A stretch of 64,000 nt of DNA, taken from assembly GCA_041490445.1 (NCBI GenBank), contig JBGPTF010000003.1, positions 186,001-250,000 on the forward strand, in the 5' to 3' direction. A program made the translations under genes and the position numbers. This DNA is from JBGPTF01 sp041490445. GTDB taxonomy: Bacteria; Acidobacteriota; Terriglobia; Acidiferrales; UBA7541. Shown piece after piece: positions 35,351 through 42,531 of this stretch. The notes below the pieces were generated by a model, which saw only the letters and a list, made by a program, of their open reading frames with translations, had not been told where the DNA came from and ran no database searches. The first letter of the stretch is position 1, and the number at the start of each line of letters is the position of its first letter.

Positions 35351-35506
35351 ATGCTTGGAACTATCTTAGTCGTGTTTTTGATCTTGGCACTCGTGGGTGC
35401 GTTGCCGCGGTGGTCTCACAGCCGCGAGTGGGGCTATCTCCCGACGGGAGGCGTAGGTCTCGTTCTCCTCATTGTCGTCATTCTCGTGCTCCTTGGGCGT
35501 ATTTAG
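35351..35506 (+). CDS. DUF3309 family small membrane protein
   Basis: A 51-residue protein: first helix (MLGTILVVFLILALVGALP), the conserved RWSHSREWGYLPTGG turn, and a second helix ending in VLLGRI. This is the typical DUF3309 layout and length. Function is unknown; members are often induced by stress in soil bacteria. GGAAGGAGC precedes the ATG. It stands alone between two hairpins (35276-35293 and a GTGTGC/GCACAC stem near 35529-35547). Confidence 0.85.
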   Translation: MLGTILVVFLILALVGALPRWSHSREWGYLPTGGVGLVLLIVVILVLLGRI

Positions 35507-35631
35507 AATTCTCGCCAATAGTTCGTGTGCTGCTATCGCACACTTTGAGATAGCTCGAAAGTATCTATGGCTTGTGGTGGTCTGCTCTCGTCTCTCCAGG
35601 TAGACCGTGCCTGTCAGGTCGGAGGTCAGCA

Positions 35632-35834
35632 ATGGATGAGTTTAGACGACGTGTAATCAAGTTTCTCGAGAAAGAATTCAAGACCTACCAGGCGCTCTCT
35701 CTATTCTTGTCGAAGAAGGGCATAGAGGAACAGTGCGAGTGGGAGAGAAAAAAGTCCTTATCAGTCCCACGTCTTATAAAGAGAAAATGAAGGAAGCGAA
35801 GAAACTTGTAAATGAACTCCGACAACAGAATTAG
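35632..35834 (+). pseudogene. Small gene with apparent frameshift
   Basis: An ATG at 35632 with a good GGAGG site opens a 52-residue Lys/Arg-rich frame ending at 35790. A second frame (+2), without its own start, runs to a TAG at 35832-35834 and reads more like a folded protein: RERIQDLPGALSILVEEG, then GTVRVGEKKVLISPTSY and KEAKKLVNELRQQN. The two frames together suggest one ~65-residue gene broken by an indel early in the sequence, though either frame alone could be the real product. No family is recognised. Confidence 0.4.
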
Positions 35835-37185
35835 GACACGACTCTCTCCAAGCGTTACTTCCAGTGGCTGGTGCTTATGGGGCACTCGCATCGTGGCGCT
35901 CCTTCTCCTCGTGCTGATGTGTAGCAGTGGTTCGTTCGCCTACTCCGTGCTCACCCACGAGGAAATCGTAGACCTGGTGTGGACCGATGAGATCCGGCCT
36001 CTTCTTCTCAAGCGCTTTCCGGAGCTGACGGAAGACCAGCTCAAGGATGCACACGCCTACGCCTATGGAGGTGCCGTCATCCAGGACCTCGGCTACTATC
36101 CCTTTGGCAGTGTGGAATTCAGCAATTTGGTGCACTACGTTCGCAGCGGTGACTTCGTTCGAGAGCTGCTGTTGCAGAGTCAGGATGCGAACGAGTACGC
36201 CTTTGCCCTGGGCGCGCTTGCGCACTATGCTTCGGATATCGTCGGCCATCCGGCCGTCAACCGGGCCGTTTCCATCCAATATCCTAAGCTGCGGACAAAG
36301 TACGGTAATTCCGTCAGGTACGCGCAGGACCACACCGCGCATCTGAAGACGGAGTTCGGATTCGACATGGTGCAAGTGGCGAAAAATCGTTATGCGTCGC
36401 AGCAGTATCACGATTTCATTGGATTCCAAGTGTCTAAGCCTCTGCTGGAGCGGACTTTCCCTATCGTTTACGGAGTGGAGTTGAAAGACGTGCTCACACA
36501 TGAGGATTTCGCAATCGGCTCCTATCGTTTTGTTGTCAGCCGGATGATCCCGCAAATGACCCAGATCGCGCTGCGGACCCACAAGAAGGACATGATGCGG
36601 GAGACACCCGGCTTCGCAAAGCGCAAGTTCCTTTACCGCCTTTCGCGCACCGATTATGAAAAGGAGTGGGGAAAGGACTATAAGAAGGAGGGATTCAAGA
36701 CTCGTCTGTTTTCAATACTCTTGCGATACATGCCCAAAATTGGCCCCTTCAAGGCGCTGGCGTTCAACAGCCCTACGGCGCAGACGGAGGACATGTATTT
36801 CAAGAGCATCAATACCACCATCGACCAATACCGCATTTTTCTCCAACAAGTTCGTACGGACTCACTGAAACTTGCGAACTGTGATTTTGACACTGGCAAA
36901 GAAACCAAGGCAGCCGAGTACTCTCTGACCGACGAAACCTATGCAAAGTTGTTAGGTCAGCTAGCGGAGCGGAAGTTCGATCTGACGTCACCGGACCTGC
37001 GCGATGATATTTTGCAGTTCTATTCCGACCTCTCCGCACCAATCGAAACAAAGAAGGACAAAGATCGCTGGCAGAGCATGCTGACGTCGCTTGTTCAATT
37101 GAAGTCGGTAACTCCGATTCCGACTGTCGCGGGCGGCCACGCAAAGCGCGCCCCATCCGTGCCCATCGGGAGGCTACTACGCTGA
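35812..37185 (+). CDS. Zinc-dependent phospholipase C family protein
   Basis: A 457-residue exported protein of the zinc-dependent phospholipase C/S1-P1-like group. A signal region (VALLLLVLMCSSGSFA) is followed at once by YSVLTHEEIVD, where the mature N terminus and a zinc-binding His are expected. The metal motif GALAHYASDIVGHPAVNRA (HxxxDxxxH) is intact. Longer than classical PLC; the C-terminal ~200 residues are helical and charged. Its last third has a diverged in-frame partial copy at 38039-38189, so a tandem paralogue once followed. The start overlaps the frame of the preceding small gene. Confidence 0.82.
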   Translation: MNSDNRIRTRLSPSVTSSGWCLWGTRIVALLLLVLMCSSGSFAYSVLTHEEIVDLVWTDEIRPLLLKRFPELTEDQLKDAHAYAYGGAVIQDLGYYPFGSVEFSNLVHYVRSGDFVRELLLQSQDANEYAFALGALAHYASDIVGHPAVNRAVSIQYPKLRTKYGNSVRYAQDHTAHLKTEFGFDMVQVAKNRYASQQYHDFIGFQVSKPLLERTFPIVYGVELKDVLTHEDFAIGSYRFVVSRMIPQMTQIALRTHKKDMMRETPGFAKRKFLYRLSRTDYEKEWGKDYKKEGFKTRLFSILLRYMPKIGPFKALAFNSPTAQTEDMYFKSINTTIDQYRIFLQQVRTDSLKLANCDFDTGKETKAAEYSLTDETYAKLLGQLAERKFDLTSPDLRDDILQFYSDLSAPIETKKDKDRWQSMLTSLVQLKSVTPIPTVAGGHAKRAPSVPIGRLLR

Positions 37186-37222
37186 CGGAAAGATCATTGG
37201 TTCCTACGGTGCGGACGACCCA

Positions 37223-38047
37223 ATGAAATACGGGAGAGACAATCGTGCTTTTCATGGGTGCTCACCTCATAGAATTTACTCAACTGTGCTTCTCCGGATG
37301 CTTCCTTCGATTAGCGTTTATGTCTTTTTCTTTGCGACCACTCTCACCCCTGGCCAGATAATTCCGGTGCACCCTGCCCTCGCGAACGAGGCTTCCACAG
37401 AGCCGCCGGCCATCGTCATCGGGTTCGTCGGCGGGTTCGTCAAGCACGATAATCCTGTCCACAGCGAGGTTCAGCTCGCTGCGCGTCTGCGCAAGGAGTA
37501 CCCCACGGGCGTGGATGTGGAGACCTTTGAAAGTTATCGTGAAGAAAAAGCGCACCAGAAAATTCTAGAACTATTGGACGCAGACCATAATGGAACTCTG
37601 ACAGTGGAAGAGAAACAAAATGCCCGAATCATTCTTTACGGGCATAGCTGGGGCGGCTCGGAATCCATCACTCTGGCGCGTGCACTGGAAAAGGATGGCA
37701 TCCCAGTGCTCCTCACGCTTCAAGTGGATAGCATCTCTAAGTTGGGCAGCAATGACACAATTATCCCCGCCAATGTGGCCCAGGCCGCCAACTTTTATCA
37801 GTCGCATGGACTTCTCCGCGGCCACCACGACATTCGCGCCGCTGATCCAGCACGCACGCGGATCATTGGAAACTTCCGATTTGACTACGAAACAAGCTCC
37901 CTCAAATGCTCCGAGTATCCTTGGTACGACCGTATCTTCGTGAAGTCACACACCCAAATTGAATGTGATCCGGTCGTTTGGAATCAAGTGGAATCCCTGA
38001 TCCGGTCAAATTTGCTACCGGCAACGCGGAGCGGGGCAGCGCGATGA
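37223..38047 (+). CDS. Exported alpha/beta-hydrolase-like protein with EF-hand loop
   Basis: A ~274-residue protein with a hydrophobic N-terminal signal (SISVYVFFFATTLTPG) and IVIGFVGGF, then an EF-hand-type calcium loop, DADHNGTLTVEE (about residues 119-130), with acidic residues at positions 1, 3 and 12 and Asn-Gly in place. ILYGHSWGGSE follows, a GxSxG nucleophile elbow. I see no certain family. Calcium-dependent esterase or lipase activity is a guess. The stop codon lies within the 24-nt block shared with the phospholipase gene, so the present C terminus was probably made by recombination. It lies between the phospholipase gene and the fragment of its paralogue. Confidence 0.65.
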   Translation: MKYGRDNRAFHGCSPHRIYSTVLLRMLPSISVYVFFFATTLTPGQIIPVHPALANEASTEPPAIVIGFVGGFVKHDNPVHSEVQLAARLRKEYPTGVDVETFESYREEKAHQKILELLDADHNGTLTVEEKQNARIILYGHSWGGSESITLARALEKDGIPVLLTLQVDSISKLGSNDTIIPANVAQAANFYQSHGLLRGHHDIRAADPARTRIIGNFRFDYETSSLKCSEYPWYDRIFVKSHTQIECDPVVWNQVESLIRSNLLPATRSGAAR

Positions 38048-38189
38048 TATTTTGCAGTTCTAGTCTGACCCTTCTGCTTCAATCGAGACAAAAAAGGGCA
38101 ATGTTCGCTGGCAAAGCGTATTGACTGCTCTCGATCAATTGAAATTGGTCACTCCAGTTCCGGTTCTCACGGCCAGCCCGGCAAAGTGA
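38039..38189 (+). pseudogene. 3' fragment of a second phospholipase C paralogue
   Basis: From GAT at 38043 to TGA at 38187-38189 the sequence aligns without gaps over 49 codons to codons starting at 37003 in the intact phospholipase gene: DDILQF, SIETKK, RWQS, QLKLVTP and a final AK. An in-frame TAG replaces the Tyr codon at 38061-38063. The first 24 nt (38039-38062) are identical to 36999-37022, whereas the rest is clearly diverged. It is a remnant of a tandem duplicate whose 5' part was lost. Confidence 0.85.
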
Positions 38190-38282
38190 CGCTGATCGAG
38201 GGTCTGCACCAGATCCCACCGCCGCCTGATTCACAATGCGGGCATTAAGCCCACCTGCGTATGTCCAAACAAAGAGCGGATG

Positions 38283-38298
38283 TGTTCACAAGTGAACA
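38283..38298 (+). promoter_or_regulatory. Palindromic operator-like site, best copy
   Basis: TGTTCACAAGTGAACA is a perfect inverted repeat: 7-bp arms TGTTCAC and GTGAACA around AA. It lies 61 bases before the start of the LPKTA surface protein gene. It is the most symmetric of four related sites in the window (32044, 38283, 40908, 46923). Confidence 0.65.
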
Positions 38299-38359
38299 GA
38301 CTCCTCCTTCGCTGCGTATTATCATCCTGTCGATTCTCAATCTCTCGGGAGGAATGAAC

Positions 38360-39058
38360 ATGAAGGTGGTAAAGACAGTTCTGGTTATGATTGCACTCTC
38401 ATTGCTCGGCGCCACGTTAGCTCCTGGCGCTCAAGCCGATCAATGGAACAAGAAGACCGTCATGACGTTCAGTCAACCGGTCGAAATCCCCGGGCAGATT
38501 CTGCCCGCCGGGACATACACTTTCCAGCTAGCCGATTCGCTCGGCGACCGCAACATCGTGCAAGTCTTCAACGCAGATGGCACTCACATCTTCGCCACAA
38601 TCCTGGCGATCAACAACTACCGGCTACAGCCCACCGGCGAAACCGTGGTGAAGTTCACAGAACGGTCGGGCGATAACCCGGAAGCCCTCAAGGCCTGGTT
38701 TTACCCGGGTGATGACTTCGGTCAGGAATTCGTTTATCCGAAGCAACGCGCTATTCAGTTAGCCGTGGCATCGCATGAGCCGGTTCCCGCACTCGCCGTC
38801 GAAACAACGGACCTGAAAGCGGCTCCGATTGTCGCAGTGACCCCAGAGCAGAAGGAAGTGCCAGTAGCCCAGGCGATCCAGACCGCTCCGCCGGTCGTAG
38901 AAGCGAAGACTCCTGCCCCGGTGGCGGAAGAGAAGAGTCCTGCGCCGGTGGCAGAGACCAAGCAGTTGCCGAAGACGGCCAGCCCGTTTCCTCTAATCGC
39001 GCTGCTCGGCTTGGCATCGCTCGGCGTCGCTTTCACTCTGAAGCGACTCGCGAGCTAA
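38360..39058 (+). CDS. Exported protein with LPKTA C-terminal sorting signal
   Basis: A 232-residue secreted protein: signal peptide (VVKTVLVMIALSLLGATLAPGAQA), a beta-rich domain (PVEIPGQILPAGTYTFQLAD, KAWFYPGDDFGQEFVYPK), a repeated Pro/Ala/Glu spacer (KTPAPVAEEKSPAPVAETK), then LPKTA, a hydrophobic helix (PFPLIALLGLASLGVAF) and a basic end (LKRLAS). The tail has the three parts of a sortase sorting signal. A class D sortase gene is 1.1 kb downstream, so it is the likely substrate. ATG 38360 has GGAGG seven bases upstream. A palindromic site precedes the gene. Confidence 0.82.
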   Translation: MKVVKTVLVMIALSLLGATLAPGAQADQWNKKTVMTFSQPVEIPGQILPAGTYTFQLADSLGDRNIVQVFNADGTHIFATILAINNYRLQPTGETVVKFTERSGDNPEALKAWFYPGDDFGQEFVYPKQRAIQLAVASHEPVPALAVETTDLKAAPIVAVTPEQKEVPVAQAIQTAPPVVEAKTPAPVAEEKSPAPVAETKQLPKTASPFPLIALLGLASLGVAFTLKRLAS

Positions 39059-39138
39059 GACTCATCAACGTAACGATACTCCGGTGCGCCGCGGGTCTGA
39101 TGAATAATTCTCATACCGCGGCGCGAGGAGACTTGCCG

Positions 39139-40152
39139 GTGATTCGCACTATCCGATCTCAGAGGCGCAGGCTTTTCCGGAGTTGCTTTCTCCTTGCCGG
39201 CATTCTGCTCTTTTGCAGTTTTGCTGACTATCCGCAATCTCTGCCATCGCCGCCCTATTCACCGGGCGCGGCCGACCAGTCCACAATTTCCGTGAAGACG
39301 GAACTGGTTGTGCTGCCCGTCAGCGTAACCGACACAAATGGAAGTTTCATTTCCGGGCTCGGCCTGCAAGACTTCCGGGTGTATGAGGACGGACGGCTGC
39401 AAAAAGTTACCTTGTTTCAACAGGGAGACAATCCCGTGACCGTGGGCCTGGTCGTTGACCACAGCCGCAGCATGGGTCCGAAGCTCTCGGAAGTGGCCGC
39501 TGCGGTTTCCGCCTTCGCGCACTCGAGCAACCCTCAAGATGAGTTGTTCGTCGTGGATTTCAATGATGACGTTTCGGTTGAACTACTTGGCGGGAAGCCT
39601 TTCACGAACGACGCCAAGGAACTCGAAAAGGCTGTCGCGGCCGTCTCCGCACGGGGACGAACCGCGCTTTATGATGCCGTGGCTGAGGGTCTCCTCCATT
39701 TGCAGCTCGCCCATTGGGATAAGAGAGCACTGATTATCGTGAGCGACGGCGGAGATAACGCCAGTCATCAAAAGTATTCGCAGGTTCTCGCTCTGGCTCG
39801 ACGATCACAAGTACTGATTTATTCCATCGGCTTGGTGGTCGGCGCCAGTCAAGAACAAGAAGAGAACCCCGGTGTACTTCGGCGGCTCTGCGAAGATACT
39901 GGAGGAATCGCCTACTTCCCTCACGAAGGTGAATCCGTAGCAAACGTATCGACAGAAATCGCTCGCGATCTTCGCGAGCAGTACACGCTTGGTTATGCGC
40001 CGCAGAACATGAAGCGTGCTGATGCTTTTCGAAAAATCGAAGTGCAGGTCACTGCACCAGGCCATGGCAGGTTGTACGTGCGAACTCGGAAGGGCTACTC
40101 GCCTGCGGCGGAGAAGCAGCCCGCCGCGCAGATGCGGTCGGGGGCGAGATGA
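39139..40152 (+). CDS. VWA domain protein, acidobacterial VWFA-related type
   Basis: A ~337-residue exported VWA protein. After the membrane segment (SCFLLAGILLFCSF) comes TELVVLPVSVTDTNGSFISGLGLQDFRVYEDG, a beta module typical of the acidobacterial VWFA-related group. A VWA domain with MIDAS motif DHSRS follows, then LIIVSDGGDNAS and a closing YTLGYAP segment. It would bind a divalent metal and a protein partner outside the cytoplasm. GTG 39139 is preceded by GAGGAG at 8 bases, better than the ATG at 39100. Stop and sortase start overlap (ATGA), tying it to the sortase. Confidence 0.88.
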   Translation: MIRTIRSQRRRLFRSCFLLAGILLFCSFADYPQSLPSPPYSPGAADQSTISVKTELVVLPVSVTDTNGSFISGLGLQDFRVYEDGRLQKVTLFQQGDNPVTVGLVVDHSRSMGPKLSEVAAAVSAFAHSSNPQDELFVVDFNDDVSVELLGGKPFTNDAKELEKAVAAVSARGRTALYDAVAEGLLHLQLAHWDKRALIIVSDGGDNASHQKYSQVLALARRSQVLIYSIGLVVGASQEQEENPGVLRRLCEDTGGIAYFPHEGESVANVSTEIARDLREQYTLGYAPQNMKRADAFRKIEVQVTAPGHGRLYVRTRKGYSPAAEKQPAAQMRSGAR

Positions 40153-40775
40153 ATCCACTTTCTCAGCCAACGAGAGCAGTCTCGTCAACGCGAACGTACA
40201 TCCTCCGTGGTGCTTGCTACTTTTTCCTCGCCTTCGGCGTGCTCGCCCTGGGCTACGCCGGCTTTGTCTTCGCTGATTCGCACAACTATCAGGCTGTTGA
40301 GATCAGGAAATTCGAGAGCGCGAGCCGCCCCCCAAAACCGCGCATCTTGGTCGATGGCGATGTGATCGGCGAAATTCAAGTGCCTCGCTTGGGGCTCAAT
40401 GCCATCGTGGTTCAGGGCGACTCCCCTGCTACCTTGAGGCGGGCCGTCGGTCATCTTTCAGAATCGGCTTTGCCCGGCGAACAGGGCAATGTCGCCTTGG
40501 CTGCTCACCGGGACACTTTTTTCCGCCCCCTCCGCGATATGCGCGTGGGCGACGAAATCAGATTCAAGACTCCCGAGCGTAGTTTCGAGTACCTCGTGGA
40601 GTCGATTGAAGTCGTTGCCCCCGATAATATTCAAGTATTGGAACCATCGACCGGTCGCGACCTGACCTTGCTCACCTGCTTCCCGTTTCACTATGTAGGT
40701 CCGGCGCCGAAGCGCTTCGTCGTCCGTGCCCGCGAGGTGGACCGGATGTTGCACGAGCAGCTTCCGAAGGAGTGA
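40149..40775 (+). CDS. Class D sortase
   Basis: A 208-residue membrane-anchored transpeptidase. One N-terminal helix (ACYFFLAFGVLALGYAGFVFA) precedes the sortase barrel with IQVPRLGLNAIVVQG, catalytic His in VALAAHRDTFFRPL, catalytic Cys in DLTLLTCFPF and Arg in APKRFVV. The short form and TLLTC motif place it in class D/E, whose substrates often end in LPxTA or LPxTG. The gene overlaps the VWA gene by 4 bases and lies near the LPKTA-tailed protein. In a Gram-negative envelope the acceptor is not obvious. Confidence 0.92.
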   Translation: MNPLSQPTRAVSSTRTYILRGACYFFLAFGVLALGYAGFVFADSHNYQAVEIRKFESASRPPKPRILVDGDVIGEIQVPRLGLNAIVVQGDSPATLRRAVGHLSESALPGEQGNVALAAHRDTFFRPLRDMRVGDEIRFKTPERSFEYLVESIEVVAPDNIQVLEPSTGRDLTLLTCFPFHYVGPAPKRFVVRAREVDRMLHEQLPKE

Positions 40776-40907
40776 AGGCATGGCGCAAGGCGAGCAAGCG
40801 TCGTCCGTTGCAAAACTTCGTGCCGCACAACCCACCAGGAAGACCATCGCATGCAGCATTACCCCTCCCTGCACTCAACCGCGACATTGCGAAATAAAAC
40901 GGGGAAG

Positions 40908-40923
40908 TGTGCTCAAGTGAACA
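40908..40923 (+). promoter_or_regulatory. Palindromic operator-like site, copy 3
   Basis: TGTGCTCAAGTGAACA, followed by GAC. The right half is identical to the copies at 32044 and 38283; the left half is diverged. It lies 112 bases before the lmo0937-type gene and 133 bases after the sortase stop. Confidence 0.5.
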
Positions 40924-40954
40924 GACATACAGTTTTAGGTCGTCTAGCATAAGC

Positions 40955-40988
40955 CACCTGGGAAATTGTAAAACACGATTTCCAGGTG
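40955..40988 (+). repeat. Inverted repeat in lmo0937-type leader
   Basis: CACCTGGGAAAT (40955-40966) and ATTTCCAGGTG (40978-40988) pair over 11 bp with one bulged G and an 11-nt loop. It lies between the palindromic site at 40908 and the gene at 41036. It could be a leader hairpin; no T-run follows. Confidence 0.55.
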
Positions 40989-41035
40989 CGGCACAAGCGC
41001 TGAAAGCACGGGTCTCTTGTGAGATTGGAACAGCG

Positions 41036-41188
41036 ATGCTTTGGACAATTCTTGTAGTGTTGTTTGTCCTCTGGCTCCTCGGCGTGGTCACGTCCTACAC
41101 ACTCGGGGGATTCATTCACATCCTTCTGCTCGTGGCTCTGGCCATATTCGTAATTAACTTGATTCAGGGCCGAAGGCGGATGGTTTAG
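41036..41188 (+). CDS. lmo0937 family small membrane protein
   Basis: A 50-residue protein with LWTILVVLFVLWLLGVVTSYTLGGFIHILLLVALAIFVINLIQGRR, the lmo0937-type pattern of two helices around a Thr/Gly-rich turn and a basic end (shown in parts: LWTILVVLFVLWLLG; GGFIHILLL; INLIQGRR). Function is unknown; homologues occur in stress regulons. The ATG at 41036 is the first Met of the hydrophobic part. A second small membrane gene follows 17 bases later. Confidence 0.85.
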   Translation: MLWTILVVLFVLWLLGVVTSYTLGGFIHILLLVALAIFVINLIQGRRRMV

Positions 41189-41205
41189 TTGCGAAAGCGA
41201 GGAAT

Positions 41206-41430
41206 ATGAAACCGATCATTTGGGTTGGAATTCTCTTAATTGTTCTGGGCGGGCTGGCCCTCGCTTATCAGGGATTCAATTACACCCATCATGAACAAGT
41301 AATGAATGTAGGACCAATGCATGTCACGACAGAGACGCAAGACAGAGTTCCCATTCCGCCAATACTCGGCGGGCTGGCGTTGGTCGGAGGAATCGTCTTG
41401 CTCGTCATTGGAGCCAAGAAGAATCCCTAG
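41206..41430 (+). CDS. Small two-helix membrane protein
   Basis: A 74-residue protein with helices at about residues 5-22 (WVGILLIVLGGLALAYQ) and 52-70 (ILGGLALVGGIVLLVIG) around a short His- and Thr-containing loop, ending in KKNP. It resembles the DUF3185-type small membrane proteins but I cannot assign it firmly. GAGGA precedes the ATG, and it is probably co-transcribed with the lmo0937-type gene. Confidence 0.7.
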   Translation: MKPIIWVGILLIVLGGLALAYQGFNYTHHEQVMNVGPMHVTTETQDRVPIPPILGGLALVGGIVLLVIGAKKNP

Positions 41431-41497
41431 CTCGAAACTACGAAAGTGCCCCGTCTGAGAGTCGGGTAACGCATAACCCTCTCTTGACTCGAACCGT

Positions 41498-41514
41498 GCT
41501 GAAGGTCCTTCAGC
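41498..41514. promoter_or_regulatory. 17-bp palindrome upstream of SYLF gene
   Basis: GCTGAAGG (41498-41505), T, CCTTCAGC (41507-41514): perfect 8-bp arms with a single central base, ending 59 bases before the SYLF-domain gene. Too tight for a hairpin loop, so a dimeric regulator's binding site is more likely. Confidence 0.5.
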
Positions 41515-41572
41515 CAGAGATTTTGGTGAAGTAAAACGCCCGCAGAGGAAGTTTTGACCTTGGAGGTCCACG

Positions 41573-42286
41573 ATGAAGAAATATTTAGTTACGGCAGCAT
41601 GTCTCACGCTCGTAGCAGGTGTAGTGTATGCCAAGAAATTGAATAAGGAACAAAACCGCCTCGAAAACTGTGGTGTTGTCATGCAAGAAGTACTCAACAT
41701 TCCTGACAATATTCCTCAGGAGCTCTTGGAAAAGGCCGAGTGCGTCATCGTGATTCCGTCTGTTCGGAAACTTGCATTTGGTGTCGGCGCAAGCTACGGG
41801 CGCGGCGCGATGGTTTGCCGCAAGGGTGCGAAATTCAATGGATCTTGGGGAGCTCCAGCCATGTATGCGCTGGAAGGTGGCAGTCTCGGCTTTCAAATCG
41901 GCGGAGAAGCCACCGACTTGATCCTGCTGGTCATGAATGACAGAGGCATGGAATCGATTCTCAGCAGTAAGGTTAAACTGGGCGCAGATGCTTCTGTTGC
42001 CGCAGGCCCCAAAGGACGTGATGCTTCCGGGAATACCGACGCATGGATGCGAGCCGAGATCCTGAGCTACTCGCGTTCCCGCGGTTTGTTTGCCGGCGTC
42101 TCCCTCGAGGGCTCCACGCTTCGTCCCGACGACGAGGCAAGCGGACAGGTGTATGGCCGTGCCATCAAGGCAAAGGACATCGTGAGAAGTGAAAAGATGG
42201 GCGTGCCCGCAACAGGCCGTCATCTCGTCAACGCTTTGCAAAAGGGCGCACCCCGCAACGAATCCGAACGGGCTTCGAATAAGTAG
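41573..42286 (+). CDS. SYLF/YSC84 lipid-binding domain protein
   Basis: A 237-residue exported protein. A signal (YLVTAACLTLVAGVVYA) is followed by a SYLF domain: KAECVIVIPSVRKLAFGVGASYGRGAMVCRKG, APAMYALEGGSLGFQIGGEATDLILLVMN and YSRSRGLFAGVSLEGSTLRPD (given as partial matches to the family blocks). SYLF domains bind phosphoinositides in eukaryotes; bacterial forms are envelope proteins of unclear role. GGAGGTCCACG precedes the ATG. A 12-bp hairpin 62 bases after the stop probably ends the transcript. Confidence 0.9.
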   Translation: MKKYLVTAACLTLVAGVVYAKKLNKEQNRLENCGVVMQEVLNIPDNIPQELLEKAECVIVIPSVRKLAFGVGASYGRGAMVCRKGAKFNGSWGAPAMYALEGGSLGFQIGGEATDLILLVMNDRGMESILSSKVKLGADASVAAGPKGRDASGNTDAWMRAEILSYSRSRGLFAGVSLEGSTLRPDDEASGQVYGRAIKAKDIVRSEKMGVPATGRHLVNALQKGAPRNESERASNK

Positions 42287-42348
42287 TTGGGAGTTACCAG
42301 CTTGCCGGGATTCTCTCATCTCGGCGAGCTGTCAATCTTCAGAAAAGT

Positions 42349-42374
42349 GGTTCAGCGGAGTGCTCCGCTGAACC
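42349..42374 (+). terminator. Strong hairpin after SYLF gene
   Basis: GGTTCAGCGGAG (42349-42360) and CTCCGCTGAACC (42363-42374) form a perfect 12-bp stem with a 2-nt centre. Without a T-run it is an atypical intrinsic terminator but is well placed between the plus-strand SYLF gene and the convergent GH130 gene. Confidence 0.6.
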
Positions 42375-42531
42375 CTCCACAAGGGCCATCTGCAAGGGTC
42401 GCATTACCTGAACCAGCCTTTGCAACTTGGCCCCTAGCCTTTTCAGATCATCGGGGGCCAACCATCCGCCTTGCGTGAAAACTAATTGTGAGTGCGTGTA
42501 ACGAGGATTTTGGGGTTGTCCCGCCGGGGGA

